Source: Galerina marginata
Lineage: Eukaryota; Basidiomycota; Agaricomycetes; Agaricales; Galerinaceae
Assembly: GCA_023014335.1 (NCBI GenBank)
Contig: JAECYW010000001.1
Coordinates: 3,286,001 to 3,350,000, forward strand
Reading direction: 5' to 3'
Length of the DNA: 64,000 nucleotides
The stretch's first letter is position 1; every line of letters begins with the position of its first letter. Both the position numbers and the translations under genes were made by a program. The notes beneath the pieces are model-generated. The model had not been told where the DNA came from and did not search any database. It worked only from the letters and a program-made list of their open reading frames with translations. Below are positions 33,304 through 45,374 of this stretch, one piece after another.

Positions 33304-34808
33304 ATGTTGGATGAGAACAATGCTTCAAGACTGGGAGGGTTAGCAGTGAGTGCACGACGCTAAAAAGGAATTCCTACCTTTGATCACGATTTACTGTCTA
33401 GGAAGGTAGACAATGGATCGTCGACACTACTGGTCGTAATTCTGCTTCTACCGGCATCTTCTCCATCCCACCCGAAATCTTGTCGAACATCCTGGAATTA
33501 GGAAAAAATATGACAGACGTCGATCCCCTTTATTTGGAAGGAGGTGCAAGGCCGAAGGCGGCATTCGAACTCGTTGCGTCTCATACCTGCCTTTTGCTTC
33601 GCAATATTGCGTTGGCAACACCGAGGCTTTGGGCAACCGTAAACATCAACTCTAGGTCTTCAATCGAGTGGGTTTTGGAATGCATTCGACGAAGTGGTAG
33701 TTGCTGGCTCGACATCACTATCGAGTTAGCAGTGGAAGATTGCCAGTTGAATGAAGACTGGAATTCCATGATGGATCTCGTAATCACCCATTCCCTCCGC
33801 TGGAGAAGCCTATCAGCTGGATGCAATTACGAACCCGCCAATCGGCCTACGATCGCACGCATTTGTGATAGCGAAGCCCCGGGGTTGCAGCATCTTTCTG
33901 TCGACGTAGACGATATGGAACATGCCGACGCAGATGCCTTTAAAATGGAAGTCAGCGTCCCTCAAATTTTCAAGCTGGGAACTCCAAAGTTAAAGTTCGT
34001 TCGCCTTCGGGGATTAGGAATTCATTTATTTCGCCCACAGTTAGACGCAGTCATCACTCTTCATCTTGACCACACAAGATTCATACCGCTTTCCTACACC
34101 ACCTTTCGAGATATTATAACCTGTTCGTCTCTCCTGACAAACTTGTCCGTTCATGGAGATATCATTGGCAACGTACCCTGGCCTCGGCAGAGTAACATCA
34201 TTCACCTTCCAAACCTACACTCGCTGCGAATATGTGGCGAAGGAAACGAAATATATTCCGGGCTGCTGCTGGGCATCGAAGCGCCTTTATTGGAATCCTT
34301 GACATTGAAAGACCTCCAAGAACATGATCTCGATCCGCTATGGGACTTGATGGATGCTACCAGATATGTGAACCTTAGGAAACTCATCTTTTCCAATTTT
34401 GAACTATCCAGTTCCACGTACGAACGCATCTCCCACACCTTCCGGGACATCACCTCATTCAGCGCATTATATTCGACTATAACGGAATCTCCCTTCGTCT
34501 TTTTGTTGCTAAATGGAACGATTCAAGGTCAAACTGGTCCGTTTGTTCCATGGCCAAGACTTGCAGTTCTGGTATTCGCCTTGGACGATGGGGCGGAAGA
34601 TGAAAAGTTGATCCAGAAAGTTGTGGAAATTCGGAAGGGCCTCGGATCGCCTCTGACAAAAATTCTTCTCAAGGTCGATCCAGAAGACCTACAAGAGACA
34701 CCTGAAGCCATGCACACGGAGAACGGCGTAGTTGTAGAATTCTTCTCCAAAGCTGAACTATGGCCTTCCAATCATACATATATTGACCATGACGACATTT
34801 TCCTCTAA
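33304..34808 (+). CDS. F-box domain protein (Agaricomycete type)
   Basis: A probable substrate-binding subunit of an SCF ubiquitin ligase. Exon 1 (33304-33345) encodes MLDENNASRLGGLA. A GTGAGT...CTAG intron (33346-33401) joins in phase to a long exon (33402-34808), giving 482 residues. The F-box is degenerate: IFSIPPEILSNILELGKN, then HTCLLLRNIALATPRLWATV, the usual Cys...W...IALxTPxLWxxI pattern of mushroom F-box-like proteins. The remainder is a leucine-rich-repeat-like region (GLQHLSVDVDDME, LTNLSVHGDII, LHSLRICGEG, LESLTLKDLQ, LRKLIFSNFELS) followed by an acidic tail. Such genes are hugely expanded in Agaricomycetes and usually of unknown target. Using only the long ORF from 33480 would lose the IPPEIL half of the F-box, which is why I chose the upstream start. 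Confidence 0.8.
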
Positions 34809-35959
34809 CGAACTCGGAATGTTTTCTGACATCGCTTTCCACTCATCTTTTGTGTATTCACGGACTTTGACTGCCTTTCGAACAACGGTTAAAACAGTTA
34901 AATGAAGTGTAGTGTACATTGTACATAATGAGGCCGTTTTACATTTCGGAAATTCTTGTCGGCTGAGGGGCCCAGGTGTGGAGATGACTTACAGGTGACA
35001 ATATGATCACATTTACATAGACGAGGTGGCCCAATCTCCACTGGCAACCCATGAAATCTTTCACTTTCCCATTGTTTCCAAAGCAGATCTAGCTAGTTCT
35101 CCTTACTGGGTGATCGTCGCCAAGCCGCTGCCTGATAGAACCGGTGAAATGTGGGTTAACTGCACAGCGGGGTCGTTTTCGCGACGTACCTTGTGTATGC
35201 CCACTCACCCGATGTCCTTCGTCAACCTTGATTTCTGGCCGACATCCCTCATTGGTGGGAAGGGCCACTCGGAGCGGTGCTGGGCGTTGTTTTGGGCATG
35301 TAGATGAGGGAAGTGAGCGGAAATGGGAATGGCGGTGAGAGGTTGAAGTCGAACACCGACAACGACGGAAATAGAAGCAAACTAAAAATAGACTCCGGGC
35401 ATTGCCGGCTAAATGAGCGTAACAAGTTGGCTGGGTCAAGAGATTAAAGACTCTTATCGACACCAAATCGACACTTACCAAGCGACCAGAGCCTTCTGCT
35501 CGTCATCTATAACGACGTTGCGGACATAGTCTGGCCTGTGGCTCCAAGTTGACTGCACAGAGGAACAGCCGAACCGGTATCGCTGCACGCCAAGGATTGC
35601 TTCTTCCAACCTCAGCTCAGGTAGCTTTTGAGGTTTGCGGCGCAGATTTTTGTTCATCGCCTTGGTCCTCACAGAACTCTGACGACGCAGATATTATGCT
35701 GGCTCCAGCAGTCGAATATTATGGAGACCCGAGTACTTTTCTTTGGTAAGGCTTCTCATATACATGAGTGGTTATGTCCAGGATGTTTAACCTTCGACCC
35801 AGATAAGCGACGGAAGGGTGTCTTCTTTTCGTCCTATTCGAGGACTGAATAACATGGACCAACACACCAGTGGGAAACCTCATGCTTACTGTATGTGACA
35901 GGCATCTTCCAGTTTAACATCGTCATATCCAATACCCTCATATCTCAATCTCGAAGACC
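34809..35959. other. 1.15-kb region with a dispersed repeat
   Basis: No gene was recognised. At about 35180-35400 lies a copy of a repeat also found at 45375-45575 (listed separately). The remainder holds only short shadow ORFs and the promoter of the HSF-type gene. Confidence 0.4.
35180..35400 (+). repeat. Dispersed repeat, copy 1
   Basis: It matches 45375-45575 at roughly four bases in five. Shared words include CACTCGGAGCGGTGCTGGG, GTCCTTCGTCAAC/ATCCTTCGTCAAC and AACTAAAAATAGA. A short third piece (CATTGGAGGGAGGGGCACT...GAGCGATGCT) is at 44995-45050. Neither end shows clear terminal repeats, and no coding potential is common to all copies. It is probably a fragment of a transposon or of a duplicated promoter. 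Confidence 0.65.
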
Positions 35960-37621
35960 ATGTCGCACAATGAATCGGACAGGATCAATGCCAGCAACAA
36001 TGTCACCATTGAGTTGGCTGGTCTTTCACCTCAGGCCGAAGACGTTGTAATGTCGATGACGGTGACTGATTTTGCGAGGAAGCTCTACACGAAAGTCCTT
36101 TTCTTCGTAGACACCCGCCTCTGTGCTGACCTTTACTTCATACAGCATGCTCGAAGACCATTCCATCGAATCGATCGTATGTTGGGGTCCTCAGAGGGAT
36201 TGCTTCATCGTCAAAGTGAGCATGTTTCTTATTCCTTGGATGTCGTATTTTGACAGCCCTGACAGAATATCGATGAATTCTCGAAGACTATCTTGCCACG
36301 AATCTTTAACTATTCGAACTTTGCCTCCTTCGTGCGCCAGCTCAACAAATACGACTTCCACAAAGTCAAACAAACGACCTTTAATCAAGGAGAAACAGTA
36401 TGCGGTTTTTATTTTATAATTTCACTTCTAATTATTATCATAGACCTCTACGTTTCGTCATCCAGACTTCCACGGCGATAAGCCTGATAATCTTCAAAAC
36501 ATAAAACGCAAGGCCGCCTTTACGAAGGCCTCGTCTGGTATATCTTCTGGCTCACTTCCTTCCAACAAGGCCCATTCCGACTCCTCCTCCTCCCTTCCTT
36601 ATGCGTCCTCAAGCTCCAACTCCCAGCCGTTGTCATCGAACTCCAATTCTGACCAAATTTATTTGCACAGTAACGACCTCACTTCGTCGTCAGGCTCTCA
36701 GGCAAATGTTGAGTCTGGGGCCGAGCAGATTAGGGAAGAAAACAAAGGTCTGAAGACGAGGATCCGAGATTTGGAGGAGAGCCACGACACGATGCAGTCT
36801 GAGCTCAAAGAGATGGGGAGAGATATCGTCCAGCAGAATGAACGGATGCAGGTCCTGCTTAACTTGTTGGGCTCCATGAGTGGTGAGTAGAATTTCACGC
36901 GTCATCGCTGTCATCCAGGACTGGCCTCGATTTGGACTGTTTTTCTTTTTATACATTCCGTATTACGGCTATTGTCCCACCGTGGGCGCGGTACTTACAT
37001 AGTCCCTTAAAAATGCAACCTTTGGGTGGAAAAATTGGCGGTCTCGAAAAGACTCTTTCTTTTTCGTACTCTTCCGCGCCTCGACGCAGCATCACTGCCA
37101 CATGGCTAATCCTCCTTATAGTTCAATCAACTTCTTCCATTCCTGTGGACCTCGCCCAGTCCTTGGCCCAGTCCCTCTCTATGTCTACATCGATATCGAC
37201 GTCAATGTCGACCTCGTCATTGGCCCTGGCCCTGGGATCGACGTCAAGAACTACTGGAAACCTCAGGCCACCCGAGTTGTTTACCGATCAACTCCAATAT
37301 CATGTACCACCCATGGACGCTTACCCTTCTAACCCAGGACTGCAAACTCAAGAACCCCGCTCGCGGCTACAGCACCATCAACACACAGATCGCCCACAAT
37401 TCTCAGGGGAAAATGACAACCAGCCTGCAGTCAGGTTTTCAGAGAACATGGACGGAGAACCTATCGTCGATTACGAACCCACTCATTCGGTTTCACCAAC
37501 TCGACCTATTTCGGTATTTGGAAACCTCGGCCAAGTGGGACAAGGCGGCTTATCCTATACTGGTGCATCCGACACGCTTCAATCCCAAAACGCGGACGCG
37601 ATAGCCCGAGAATTTGATTGA
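35960..37621 (+). CDS. HSF-type DNA-binding transcription factor (HSF/Skn7-like), with a non-canonical first splice donor
   Basis: A nuclear transcription factor with a heat-shock-factor DNA-binding domain. Exon 1 (35960-36090) ends TVTDFARKLY. Exon 2 (36146-36215) gives MLEDHSIESIVCWGPQRDC followed by FIVK. Exon 3 (36266-36397) gives NIDEFSKTILPRIFNYSNF and then ASFVRQLNKYDFHKVKQ, the HSF recognition helix. Exon 4 (36444-36882) completes the wing (STFRHPDFHGDKPDNLQ), a serine-rich linker and a coiled coil (REENKGLKTRIRDLEESHD) as in HSF/Skn7 proteins. No response-regulator receiver domain is seen, unlike Skn7. The end is Ser/Thr-, Gln- and Pro-rich, and its splice joins are unsure (possible acceptor at 37120). 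The first intron has a good branch site (GCTGAC) and acceptor (ACAG) but begins GAAAGT, not GTAAGT. No other donor keeps the domain in frame. Confidence 0.75.
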
Positions 37622-38544
37622 GTCGTCACTCGAGGACTGAGACGCGAACAGGAATTTCGCTTTTACATGCCCTTTTCTGCTTTTTTACGCTATGCTGATC
37701 TTTTTCCACTTCCAGGGCTCGATGCTCGCTGTCCCGTAAGATTCTGTATTTTCGATTTCACTGTACTTGACTGCGGTAAGTATTGATTTCCCTGATTTCC
37801 CTTGTATTACTGTAACATGTCAACTACTCATGAATATTTGCATGCCATTACACTCGTCAAATGCGATATTCAGTGGAGGTATGTACAAGCAAATTGTCAC
37901 CAACATCAAAGTGAGTTTCATGCCCTCCTTGGTATCAAATTATAGCTGAAAAAAATCCACTGAAATTTAGCTTGTTCGGCCTTTCTTCATGGTTTCTAAT
38001 AAAGACCGTCAATTTTCGGTACTGGTATGTGCTATGTAATTGATTAAGGCAAGGTTCCCTTTGAGCAATAGATGAGCCATTCCGTAGAAAACAAGGTTCC
38101 TTAAGGCCTTACATGAAGAACAGCTTCCTGGTCTGAGGCTCGACCAGCAGCTTCGACTGGTATCTATTCCGATTCTGTCCTTGTTACCAGGTTTTAAGAA
38201 TTGATTGCGGGTTGAATCCACCGTCGTTTGAATTCTGCGATGAGTTGTTCCGAGTACACCACAAGGACTCTCAAGCAAAATCGAGCGACAGGTGCGTCAC
38301 AGATATGCCTCACCCTACTACCATTTCCCCACCTATATCCTGCAGGAGACAGTTCTCCCGCTCTCGCCGGAACGATTTTGATGGATAATGAATGCCAACA
38401 CGAAGTGACAAGAAAAATAGAACGGCCATAGATAGATCTACGGAACGAGACCAGTCAAGGACACCGAAGAGAAATTGAGCACTGCAGCTTCAATCTAAAA
38501 GAAGTCGACGAATCCAGTTCATTGTGTCGAAAGTAAGAGGGAAA
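37622..38544. other. 0.9-kb spacer between convergent genes
   Basis: 3' flanks of the HSF-type gene (+) and the DUF5648-like gene (-). Only short shadow ORFs are present. Nothing else was recognised. Confidence 0.4.
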
Positions 38545-39157
38545 TCACCTACCATTTAACGGCAAGACGTATGCAGCGATGCCCTCATCGAGCCACCCGA
38601 CACTGATCGGTTCATCCCTCTCACTCATTTCGGTGGTGTACCCATGGTCGCCAACAGCTGCCTGTGCGACCACGTAAAGCGGGACACTGTCGCAAATCTG
38701 CGTTTCATACACTTGCCCTATGCTCGCCTGGGTCTGAAACCCAGAAACGACTAGTGCGGCGCCAGTTGGGGAAGTAACAAAGATGAAGTCTTGCGTCGTG
38801 GGGTCGAAGAGGCGGAAAAAAGGGACAGTATTTGTCTGGGCGGACTTCCAGGCGCGGAAGATGGTGCCTTGAACCTGCCAGTCCGCGCCCTCGTCGTCGG
38901 CATTAACGAAGGCAAACCGACCCTCGAGAACATGCGATTTAAAGGAAGGACTCCATCCTTGAATGAAGAACTCTGCCTGAGTCGGGTCACCGCAGGTTTG
39001 CGGTGCGCGGGATTGCACCTTTACAGAAGACAAAAAGTGAGTTTTATGACATGTTAGATCCTCAACTAAAATAACATACGTGTACAGGTACATTCATGCA
39101 TAACCCAAAAAAATGGCCCAAAGATAGCGCGATTGCGAATGGAAGGAGGCCAAGCAT
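38545..39157 (-). CDS. Small secreted protein with a DUF5648-like repeat
   Basis: Two exons. Exon 1 starts at the ATG 39155-39157 and encodes a signal peptide (MLGLLPFAIALSLGHFFGL) ending NVPVH. A GTATGT...AAAG intron (39019-39079) joins to the long exon starting VQSRAPQTCGDPTQAEFF. The body reads GWSPSFKSHVLEGRFAFVNA and PFFRLFDPTTQDFIFVTSPT. It ends SVPLYVVAQAAVGDHGYTTE and EPISVGWLDEGIAAYVLPLN. The pattern of two PLYRLFxxxxxDHFYTT-like units and a final GIAAYVxP resembles DUF5648, found in bacterial and mushroom secreted proteins of unknown role. The reading frame stops at 38545, but a GTAGGTGA donor at the same place could instead splice to a short exon near 38496. Without splicing, the exon 2 frame would give an unlikely leader (MYLYTYVILV). 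Confidence 0.65.
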
Positions 39158-41916
39158 TGGACTATCAGTGAATAGCGATTATTTCCTGAGGAGACCGCAG
39201 AAACTGGGCCAATTCCGTGAATTTATATACCTTTCGCTGATGCTCAGCGTTTTCAGATGCCGCTGCAGGGCAATGAAGGATGCGAACAGTCGTCGAATTC
39301 GTCGTTCATGTGCTGGGGGTACTCGAGTCAGCCATCGATTCACAGTCGAGAAGGTGGAAAATTCCTATTGGTCAGTCTATTCCGAAAACATAGCCCTGGT
39401 TCCGTCGTTGAATTTGGCTTCCTTGGTAAATCTTCATCAAGACAGGACTGGTACCTGTCAAGATCAGCTAGCCCTGGAAATATTCCTACGCGGTTCTCTA
39501 CTCATCACGGAGGGCTGATCATCAGGCTTTCGCCAACCAACCTCTTTGAACTGCATGAAACCGCGTTGAAGAACAGGATCTCGACTGACCGCGTTGAAAA
39601 ACGAAGACACTCCAAAAATCTAGATGAGTATGTAGTGACAAGGAATAGGCGGAGGTGAATTGAGGTTTACCGTTTGACCCATCATGCAGAACGCTCAACA
39701 AGCGGCATTTCCGCTTTCTATTTTTGGATATCCGCCTTCTTCGGCAAGCCAACGTTCACGGTTCGCGTCAACGCTCAACTTTCTTCCCCAGTGTGTCTCT
39801 TTTGTCGGCTCGTTTCTTCTTATCGCGCTGTGCTCCATATAGCCGAACACTGAACGTTGAATATCGGGTAAGTTTTTTCACCGTTGTCCGAGTCCCTCAA
39901 TATTCCAATTGACCATACTTTTCCCTAAGGTCGATTCGATGTTGCTCGGTCCTGCCTTCCTCTCTACGGCGCTGGCATTGCGATTGGGCCAGGTTCTCGC
40001 CGCCCCAGCACTCTTTCGTCCTCACCAGCTCGTCGTTCTCGTCCTACCATTGGCCTTCTTGCTACCTGTCGCGTCGCTACTTCCCCTTTGCCTCCCACAC
40101 GGTTTTCTCCTTCGAGCATTGAACCGATGTCACCAATGTAAGTCTTACAACTCCTACAACCTCTACCAGCCGCGTCATAACTCACACTTTTTTCTTCAGA
40201 CCAACCACCCTCCTTTTCCCCATCTTCATTCCCTCTGCCTTCCATTTCAAACAGGCAATGTTTGATGCTTCGTGTCGCGCTGCAATGACGCCGTCCAGCC
40301 GTCGATAATACCTCGGTGAACATTGACAACCTCTTCCACTATAGTAGCACCCGAGCGCGACTCGCACGCACCACCCTCGGACCACAACAATGGTGTTTGC
40401 GGCCTGGATAATGACCCGGAGCGGACACAAAGCTTTGGAGAAGGCGTTGTGCAGGTGACCAGGCCCAAAGAGCTGTTGGGCGCAACCTTCAGGTGGGCGC
40501 AGGTTCCTTTTCGTGTTAAGTAATTACTTACATTGTTTCTAGCATCTCAACGTACCTTCGCAGCACGGCACAATGTTCCGCCACCACTGCTCATGACTGG
40601 CCATCGGAGAATCCCAGTAGTCGTCGTTTACCTCACAGTCCCAAGCACTTGCCTCAATGAGCAAATGTGTCTGCACAATTATCTGCCCGTATCGCCCATC
40701 ATGTTTGTTTTCGTTCCTACCGCCATCTAATGGCCAGTGGTCTGACACTTCCAGTCATTGCTATCTCCTCATCGCAGTGAGCACAATCGTTTCATGTGTC
40801 TTCTTCACTGTAGTTCCATGCTCCCTCGTAGGTTTTTAAATTCTTGCTCCTGTTAATAGTTTTATACCGACAAAATATATTTTGGCCCCATGATCCGTAA
40901 AGTAGCCTTTCGAGAAAAAAGTAATGTATTCTGAGCGTCTGAAATTTAGAGGCATAAAAATAAGGAAGAGTCCCATAAACGCCATGCTAAGCAATGACTC
41001 TCAAGCCAGTTCTGACAACTAAATTCAGGTGTTTTAGAGTGTTCGTATCAACAGTCGAACACACGGGTATTTGTGGAACACTGCACACATATAAAAGACG
41101 ATGGGTTGAAGGCCTCTTCTTCACTGTCATGTCCCGGCATTTGTTGAGGTGGGGTGTCCGTCAACGGGCTTGGGGCCTGGGGCTGTGACTGCACCCAATA
41201 ACGGTAGGTGTCAGAACTCCTTCGCTGTCCAAACAACACAAACTTACACACTTCTGACCTCAGGCTAGCACTACCACCCACAACGGCTGGCGGTCAAGTG
41301 TGGACGCTGGTATGTCTTTATCATCCTGGTCCAGTTCCCTCGTGCGAGTGTCTCGGTCACATCTTCTTTGTCGGGCGTCCTCTGTTCGATGCTGTCCTTG
41401 ATTCGGTTACTCTTTATACTTCGCCATACCGTTGAAGGTCATTACCATGGGAATGGAGTATGTCTGACCATGATTATGTGCTGTTACTGTCCTCGCATAC
41501 GACCCTACTCCCAATTCTCTTGAATGAATGAACGAGTTTGTTCGGTTATGGCCTAGCGATAAAGGTTACGGAAGGTTGATGATGGGAATGGGGATTTGTT
41601 ACTGAGGAAGACGACGTGGTGAGCACCTTCTTCACCGGAATGTGTTAGGGCCCTGAGCTGATATGTTTGAAAAGGGAGTTCAGTGAATGGTCGTTGCGCT
41701 GACATACATCTGGCTTGCAGGATGGACAAGGACTTTGCGTAGGCAATTGGACCTGTGGTTCGTACCATTTTTTTTACGCCTGAACCTTCGTAGATGGCCT
41801 ACCTGTCTCAACCCCTCTGACGTCTGGTTTAGTTGGTCCACAATTTCGGTCATCGGTTCCTTACTACAACATAGAAGAGTCAACCCGAACGAGCGTATGC
41901 ACAATGATTGACGACG
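39158..41916. other. 2.8-kb gene-poor region
   Basis: No gene was confidently recognised. Protein-like but broken stretches occur on the plus strand: MQNAQQAAFPLSIFGYPPSS from 39685, a Ser/Pro-rich frame at 39950-40140 (SSSPARRSRPTIGLLATC), and STIVAPERDSHAPPSDHNNG near 40330. They could be exons of one degenerate gene but cannot be joined without stops. The rest, to 41900, holds only short ORFs. Confidence 0.3.
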
Positions 41917-42235
41917 TCACCAGAGCACTCCCACAACCAGCGGAGACTTCACTGATGTGTCCCGCACGACTTTCGCGCTCTTGCACCCTTTCGACAGGGC
42001 CACAATCGTCGCGACCTGGGGCGTCCCGAACAATGCTTCGTCTACATCAGTCTGCACCTGGATGAAGACTACGAACCAGAAAATAAATGAAACACGAAAT
42101 TAATCGGAGCACGAGGAACTTACACTGGATATCGCTCTGCAGGGTATATGAAGCACCCAGCGACCGTGCAGCTTTCAGCGTCGAAAATACAAGATCGAAC
42201 TGTCTGTCCGCACCGCTAATGGTGTCGCTGATCAT
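41917..42235 (-). CDS. Small two-exon hypothetical protein, 87 residues (possibly a gene fragment)
   Basis: Exon 1 (42235-42124) starts MISDTISGADRQFDLVFST and continues LKAARSLGASYTLQSDIQ. A 55-nt intron (42123-42069) with a strong GTAAGT donor and a GTAG acceptor joins in phase to exon 2 (42068-41917). That exon reads FFIQVQTDVDEALFGTPQVA and TIVALSKGCKSAKVVRDTSV before the stop. The good splice sites and protein-like composition on both sides support a real or recently active gene. I do not recognise the family: no signal peptide, membrane helix or known motif is seen. An AG just upstream of the ATG could instead be the acceptor of a missing 5' exon, in which case this is only the C-terminal part of a larger gene. 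Confidence 0.45.
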
Positions 42236-43804
42236 GATCTAATGGTAAGAAATGGACGTCGTTGTAAGGCCATGATTCGTCACAATACTCTCCCTTTAGG
42301 TGATATCGTTGACCTTCAATACTATTTGTACAAGGAGGATAGGGCTTGGTCACGGGAACGGAGTCCTGGCTAGACTATTCCATCAAGTGTTGATCCTTGA
42401 CGGTGACGGTGATAAGCTCAAAGCTAAGCTGCTACAACCTGTCGGAAGGTCTACTCCACGATACTTCGAAAGCTTTCAAGTTGCGCCCATGATGCAACTT
42501 CTTTCGCCAAAGTGGGTCCCTATAGAATTCACCTTAAAAGATCACATAGTACCTGTTAGCAACGCTGCTGGGAGGTTGGCAGTAAGTGTAGCCATCCTTT
42601 TGATGTAAAGACTATGCTTTTCCCGTTCATCATAGTCTTCCTTCTAGGTCAAAAAAAGTCTCAGACAGGCGATGCGCGGAGCAAAGCATAATGGGCCAAG
42701 TCTGAGTTCGCAAGGTATTCCAAGTGTATCATGGCTCACCGAACACAAAACGTCCCAGACCCCCTTCTTTTCCCCCAGTGCTCTGATGCACTCCACCATT
42801 TGGCTTAGCTAAAGGAAGCCCGCGTCGACGTCCGACTCGACGACTGTTCACCTGGCACAAACAGTGAGGCGCCATGATTCCTGTTATTTTCTATCCAGGT
42901 TCTAATATCCCGGCACTGGGGAATATTTCAGTCATTGTCGATGAGATCCAGATCGCATAGTAGATTAACTGTGCTCAGGACATACAAAACGAAGAACAAA
43001 AGTCGTGGATGAAAGTTCAAAAGACTGTCTCGTGCGCGGTGACGCCTTGTCGCTTCTTGTTGTGTGTTGTCACTGTTGTGGCCGAATGGATCTCCGCCTG
43101 CTCCAACGTCAGAAAATGGGTTGGGACGTGGGCAATCAGGCCCACCGTGACTCTTTCTCAGCGGTCGCAATTGGCTCTTAGTAGGTTCCGTGATAATACA
43201 TTGAAACTTGGCACTGACATGTTGTAGAAATCTACCTATATACTTTGTTCCTCCGAGTCAGGCGAAACGTGACGGTCCCAGCTTCAATGCCCTCGCTTTT
43301 CTGAGTTTTTCACAATAGTTCCTAGACATCCGAAAAATGCAATGGGGTTTTTAATAAGTCCTATGGAACGAAATTAACTGCTGTCCGTTCCAAACCAACT
43401 CCACCGACCGCCTATGTTTCTGGCTCTTGCTTCTCGGAACCAATGACAAGGTGCGTCAAAGATGGTCGCGTTCACTGGCGCTGGGATAACATTGAAGAAC
43501 CGTGTCGTAGTGAAAGTGCGGAGCGTGTCAGAAGCCGCAAAATCAAACCTAATGAGTGTGTTGCTAGAGTCTGGGAAAAACGTAATCTGAAGGCTATTAC
43601 CCATCTGCAGGGTAATGTGTTCGTCAGTGCGCTTCCTTAACGTCTGAGTCGAGGACTTAATCCAGCCTTACAGAGACAATCCATGTGTCAACAGGACTAT
43701 ACATTGATACTAGTACAAGTCGTTCCTGCAAAAACAGCATTAGACAGAGACAAGAAATTAACCGGGACGATTTGGACGAATGGTGCTACACTAAAAATCA
43801 GGAC

Positions 43805-43946
43805 CGATTAACAAGGCGGGCTATTCGTTTGGTCAACCTCTGATCCTTGAAATAAATATTGTAGCTCCGCTGAATGATTAGTGTGTTTACAGGCATTGAC
43901 CGCCGCTGTTGTGGGCATCGCCATAAGCTCAGGGAGTGACTTGCTT
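43805..43946 (+). pseudogene. Degenerate fragment of the copper P-type ATPase gene
   Basis: It matches 50517-50640 of the intact ATPase gene downstream in the window. The shared words CAGGCATTGACCGCCGC, TGTGGGCATCGC and GCTCAGGGAGTGA lie in the same order, preceded by GATTAAC and CCTCTGATC. The match spans the GDGIND codons, the following intron and the [16 protein letters not shown] exon, so it is a DNA-level copy, not a processed one. Changed codons and lack of flanking domains show that it is not functional. Confidence 0.75.
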
Positions 43947-44279
43947 TGTAGGCCATGGCATGTACGAGCCCCTTTAATTCTTATTTTATTACATCTCACA
44001 GTACAATAGAAACAGGAGACGAGCAAATTTCCCGGTGGTAGGAAGTGGCTCATCCGTTGTCACTCCTCGCCCATATTACAGATCTCCCAATCTAAACTGT
44101 TGTCAGTTTAAATCCTTTATGCGCGTACAGTATGACAACACATAACACTGACCAGTGATATGAAGAGAATCCAGTCGAGTTGCGGTCGTTAAAAGTTGCT
44201 TTTCGACCTGTCTGTCATGTTCGGCCCCCACTTGAAATGAAATAACCTTCTTTGCATGACTATTTGGAAGGGAAGAAGA

Positions 44280-45180
44280 CGAAGGGTGCGGCCGCATCAT
44301 CCACGTCGATGTTGGCAGTAGACGTGAGGAGGTATGGCGGCGTCGTCAACAACGTCGGCGTCATTGGAGGTGGTGGAGGCAGTGTGACCGAGGTGGCTAA
44401 ATCGATGGAGCGGGGCAGCCAACGGTAACCACGGCGGTCAAGGAGTACGGGTGAAAGATGTAATAGAGCTGGCATGGCTGCTTGGTCCACGTCGACAAAG
44501 TATGGCGGTGTAACCATATCCACGATGGTTGAGGACGAGGCGTTGACTACGTTGACGCGAGTAATGGCGGCGTGGCGTGAAGGAGGCTATGGTGGTGGGA
44601 CCGCGTCATCTGCGTTCGACGTCGTGGAGGCAGTGTGACCGAGGCGACTACGTCGAGAAGATAGGGAAGTCAAGCATGTCAACGGCGGTTGACGAGGTGC
44701 GGAGCTGCATTAGCTATTTTGATAGACTGGCAGCATGCACAGTACTCGTTACACCGACACGTGGATGTGTGGGTGGTCTTCTCGCGGACCACTATGCCTC
44801 CATGCCTGCCGACGGGACTTGCAGATAGTTGGTAGGATTGCCGGCTACCCAGATGTCCTTGCAGGAAACGCTGGGGCGTCGTGGGGTGGCGACATGCTGA
44901 CCGGCTGCGGATGTAGAGAGTTGTGCGTTAGCTGCATAGCTGGCTTGTTGGATGTCTTCACGACGTACCTATAGGCTTAGCTGGTGTATTATCACTTGAA
45001 ATCCTTCAATCTGGCCCACACATTGGAGGGAGGGGCACTAGGAGCGATGCTAGGCTAAAGTTGAAGGTAGAGGCGACGTTGCCGCATCGGCTCCGTGCAT
45101 GTTGACATTAGAGGTATGGCGATGTCGACGAGGTAGTGAGGCGTCAATCACAGTCATGGTGGTTGAGGCGGATACGGGTT
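44280..45180. repeat. Low-complexity GTCGACG/TGGCGGCG-rich block
   Basis: A G+C-rich stretch with recurring short words (GTATGGCGGCG, ACGTCGA, GGTTGAGGA) and one longer direct repeat: GGAGGCAGTGTGACCGAGG occurs at about 44369-44390 and again near 44624-44645. Units are irregular and diverged, so this is a decayed satellite-like or VNTR-derived region. Translations on both strands are compositionally biased and give no recognised protein. Confidence 0.5.
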
Positions 45181-45374
45181 CTTGAATCTTCGCCAACGTC
45201 GGGACAGGCTCAAGGACCACACAATGGACATCACAGATGAATGTCTGTTCTGTGATGTGGAGGCAGTCGCCGGGTGTCATAGGCTGCCTATGTGCTGACG
45301 GGCCCTGAGATGTGGATTATAAGCTGCACAGTAGAGTTCATGATTAATCGTTTTCTTTGCATTTTCTCCCACTT

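Noticed and set aside
36932..37332. Two overlapping plus-strand ORFs at the HSF gene's 3' half as separate genes
   Set aside because: They follow the coiled-coil exon in the same gene; one frame is the natural Ser/Gln/Pro-rich tail and the other (repeating ID/VD/GP) is its shadow.
44260..44523. A minus-strand ORF with poly-Pro and Thr repeats
   Set aside because: Its composition is explained by the low-complexity DNA block; no start context, introns or homology are visible.
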